Shown here: piece by piece, positions 62,783-64,000 of the stretch
Numbering within the stretch: position 1 is the stretch's first letter
How the letters are laid out: every line of letters begins with the position of its first letter
Assembly: GCA_964245565.1 (NCBI GenBank)
Contig: CAXTMY010000004.1
Coordinates: forward strand, 1-64,000
Length of the DNA: 64,000 bases
Reading direction: 5' to 3'
Source: EB88 sp964245565
Lineage (GTDB): Bacteria > Acidobacteriota > Terriglobia > Terriglobales > Acidobacteriaceae
Notes under the pieces: model-generated
Seen by the model: the letters and a program-made list of their open reading frames with translations, nothing else
Told to the model about the DNA's origin: nothing
The model's database searches: none
Position numbers and translations under genes: made by a program

Positions 62783-62938
62783 AGCGAGCTGCTGTGCCGG
62801 CAAGGATGATGCGGCAGGCCAGGTCGCAAGCAGGCTGCAGAACAAGCTCCGGCGTGAACAAGGAGCCGGGGCTTCGCGGGTGTCCTTTGATCTGGGACCT
62901 TTGACGTTTCAAACCAGTAGACAAGGAGATGCAGGTTG

Positions 62939-64000
62939 ATGTGGACGCCGGCTGCCCTGCCCCTTTCTGATCTGCGCGAGCGCGCACGCGCCGCGAAAGA
63001 CGAAGCGCGCGCGGCATTTGCCCGCTCAGGGGACGGTCGCGCGGTCGTGCGGCGTCGTTCCGCCGAAGTAGACGCGCTGATGCGGGCGATCTGGAACGGT
63101 GTGCTCGCAGGCCGGGACGTACCGGTCGCGGTCTTCGCGCTGGGCGGGTTCGGACGCGAGGAGTTGTTCCCTTTTTCGGATGTGGACGTACTGTTTCTCT
63201 GCGCCAATGAAAACGCGGAGCGGGATGCGCACGAGCTGATCCGAAGCGCGACGCAGGCGATGTGGGATACGGGATTGCGGGCCAGCCCGGCGACCCGAAC
63301 GGCAAAGGAATGTGAGCGCCTGGATGGAGAGACGAACCTGGAGTTCGCGATCTCGCTGCTGGACCGGCGCTTTTTGGGCGGCGACGCCAAGCTTGCGGGC
63401 CGCTTTGCGCGGGACGTATTACCAGAGGCGATGCTGCGCGAAGCTGTGTCGCTTGAGGCTTACCTCGCGGAGGCCGCTCGCGCGCGCCATGCGAAATTCG
63501 GAGACACGATCTTCCATCTGGAACCGAACCTGAAGGAGTACCCTGGGGGCCTGCGCGATCTGCACCTGATCGGCTGGCTGCAATCCCTGCGTTCGCTGCC
63601 TGCACAGAAGAGCCGGCCCGAGGCTCTCGGAAGCGCAGGCACCGGGCCTGCGCGCGCGGCCGGCGCGTCACAGACGGCGCTGCGCAGCGACCTTGAAGCA
63701 GCGTACGAATTTCTGGCCTCGGCACGATGTTTTCTCCACTTTAAAAACGGCCGCGACGAGAACACGGTGGACTGGGCGGCGCAGGATGAAGCGGCGGCCC
63801 AGAGCGTCGGGCTCGAAACGCTGGGCTCAGCCGATCCTGCCTACTGGATGCGCACCTATTACCGCCATGCGCGCTCGATCTCCCGCCGGGCCAACCTGCT
63901 GCTGGACAGCGCGCCGGCGACCGGGCGCAAGCCGCTGTTGAAGGCGCTGCGGCGCAAGCGCAGCGCGATCCCTGGCACGCACTTTACCGTCGAAGACAAT
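62939..64000 (+). CDS. glnD: PII uridylyltransferase/uridylyl-removing enzyme, 5' part
   Basis: 354 codons are visible and the frame is open to the right edge; full GlnD is about 850-900 residues. The nucleotidyltransferase motif FALGGFGREELFPFSDVDVL near 68-87 has the GG and the DxD metal ligands. HLEPNLKEYPGGLRDLHLIG near 198 is the GlnE/GlnD-type substrate segment. AAGGAG about 10 bases before ATG 62939 supports the start. GlnD uridylylates PII under nitrogen limitation, and the upstream PII and amtB genes match that role. The HD and ACT domains lie outside the window. Confidence 0.93.
   Translation, partial: MWTPAALPLSDLRERARAAKDEARAAFARSGDGRAVVRRRSAEVDALMRAIWNGVLAGRDVPVAVFALGGFGREELFPFSDVDVLFLCANENAERDAHELIRSATQAMWDTGLRASPATRTAKECERLDGETNLEFAISLLDRRFLGGDAKLAGRFARDVLPEAMLREAVSLEAYLAEAARARHAKFGDTIFHLEPNLKEYPGGLRDLHLIGWLQSLRSLPAQKSRPEALGSAGTGPARAAGASQTALRSDLEAAYEFLASARCFLHFKNGRDENTVDWAAQDEAAAQSVGLETLGSADPAYWMRTYYRHARSISRRANLLLDSAPATGRKPLLKALRRKRSAIPGTHFTVEDN

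Overview
The window looks like a chromosomal segment of an Acidobacteriota bacterium, most likely Terriglobia/Acidobacteriaceae. The signs are high-GC coding sequence with clear AGGAGG-type ribosome sites, frequent GTG/TTG starts, secreted Ig-like, Asp-box and TIG/IPT proteins, a fused alpha/beta 2-oxoacid dehydrogenase E1, a GH9 plus GH92 accessory patch, and a Terriglobia-like complex I operon. The taxonomic call is inference from protein style; no rRNA is present.

Layout. 1-14.8 kb: housekeeping and envelope genes: a secreted protein of unknown function, a nitroreductase, uvrA, a short MITD1-C-terminal-like (PLD-like) protein, a CPBP membrane protease, pyrE, an OmpA-type lipoprotein, uvrC, a GT39-type membrane glycosyltransferase, glgA and rsmA/ksgA. 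14.8-24 kb: fused E1 dehydrogenase, a small periplasmic protein, an MscS channel, a TIG-domain lipoprotein, a DUF255/thioredoxin-domain protein, a VIT1/CCC1 metal transporter and a small membrane protein. 24-34.7 kb: an accessory zone rich in decay. It holds a doubly frameshifted perR-type Fur gene in front of an intact katG, an acyltransferase fragment, a GH9 gene split by one missing base, a PRISE-type reductase, an intact GH92 gene, and a pile-up of IS3, IS481 and fatty-acid-hydroxylase fragments beside a tRNA-Ser(GGA). 34.9-40 kb: phosphoketolase and acetate kinase overlap by 4 bases (sugar phosphate to acetyl-P to acetate plus ATP), then a GT4 glycosyltransferase. 40.6-55.2 kb: a respiratory complex I operon nuoA-C-D-x-y-E-F-z-G-H-J-K-L-M-N. 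It lacks nuoB and nuoI and contains three small extra frames. 55.3-60.7 kb: a GNAT acetyltransferase, an Asp-box repeat protein, a barrel/Ig/OmpA outer-membrane protein, and a solitary nuoB on the opposite strand with its own strong terminator. 60.9-64 kb: nitrogen control, amtB-glnB/K-glnD, with glnD running off the end.

The best leads are the orphan MITD1-C-like protein, the broken perR beside katG, the complex I operon with missing and added parts, the one-base GH9 lesion, and an intergenic element that begins at the stop codons of rsmA and nuoN. No CRISPR array, intact mobile element or complete unknown multigene system was seen.
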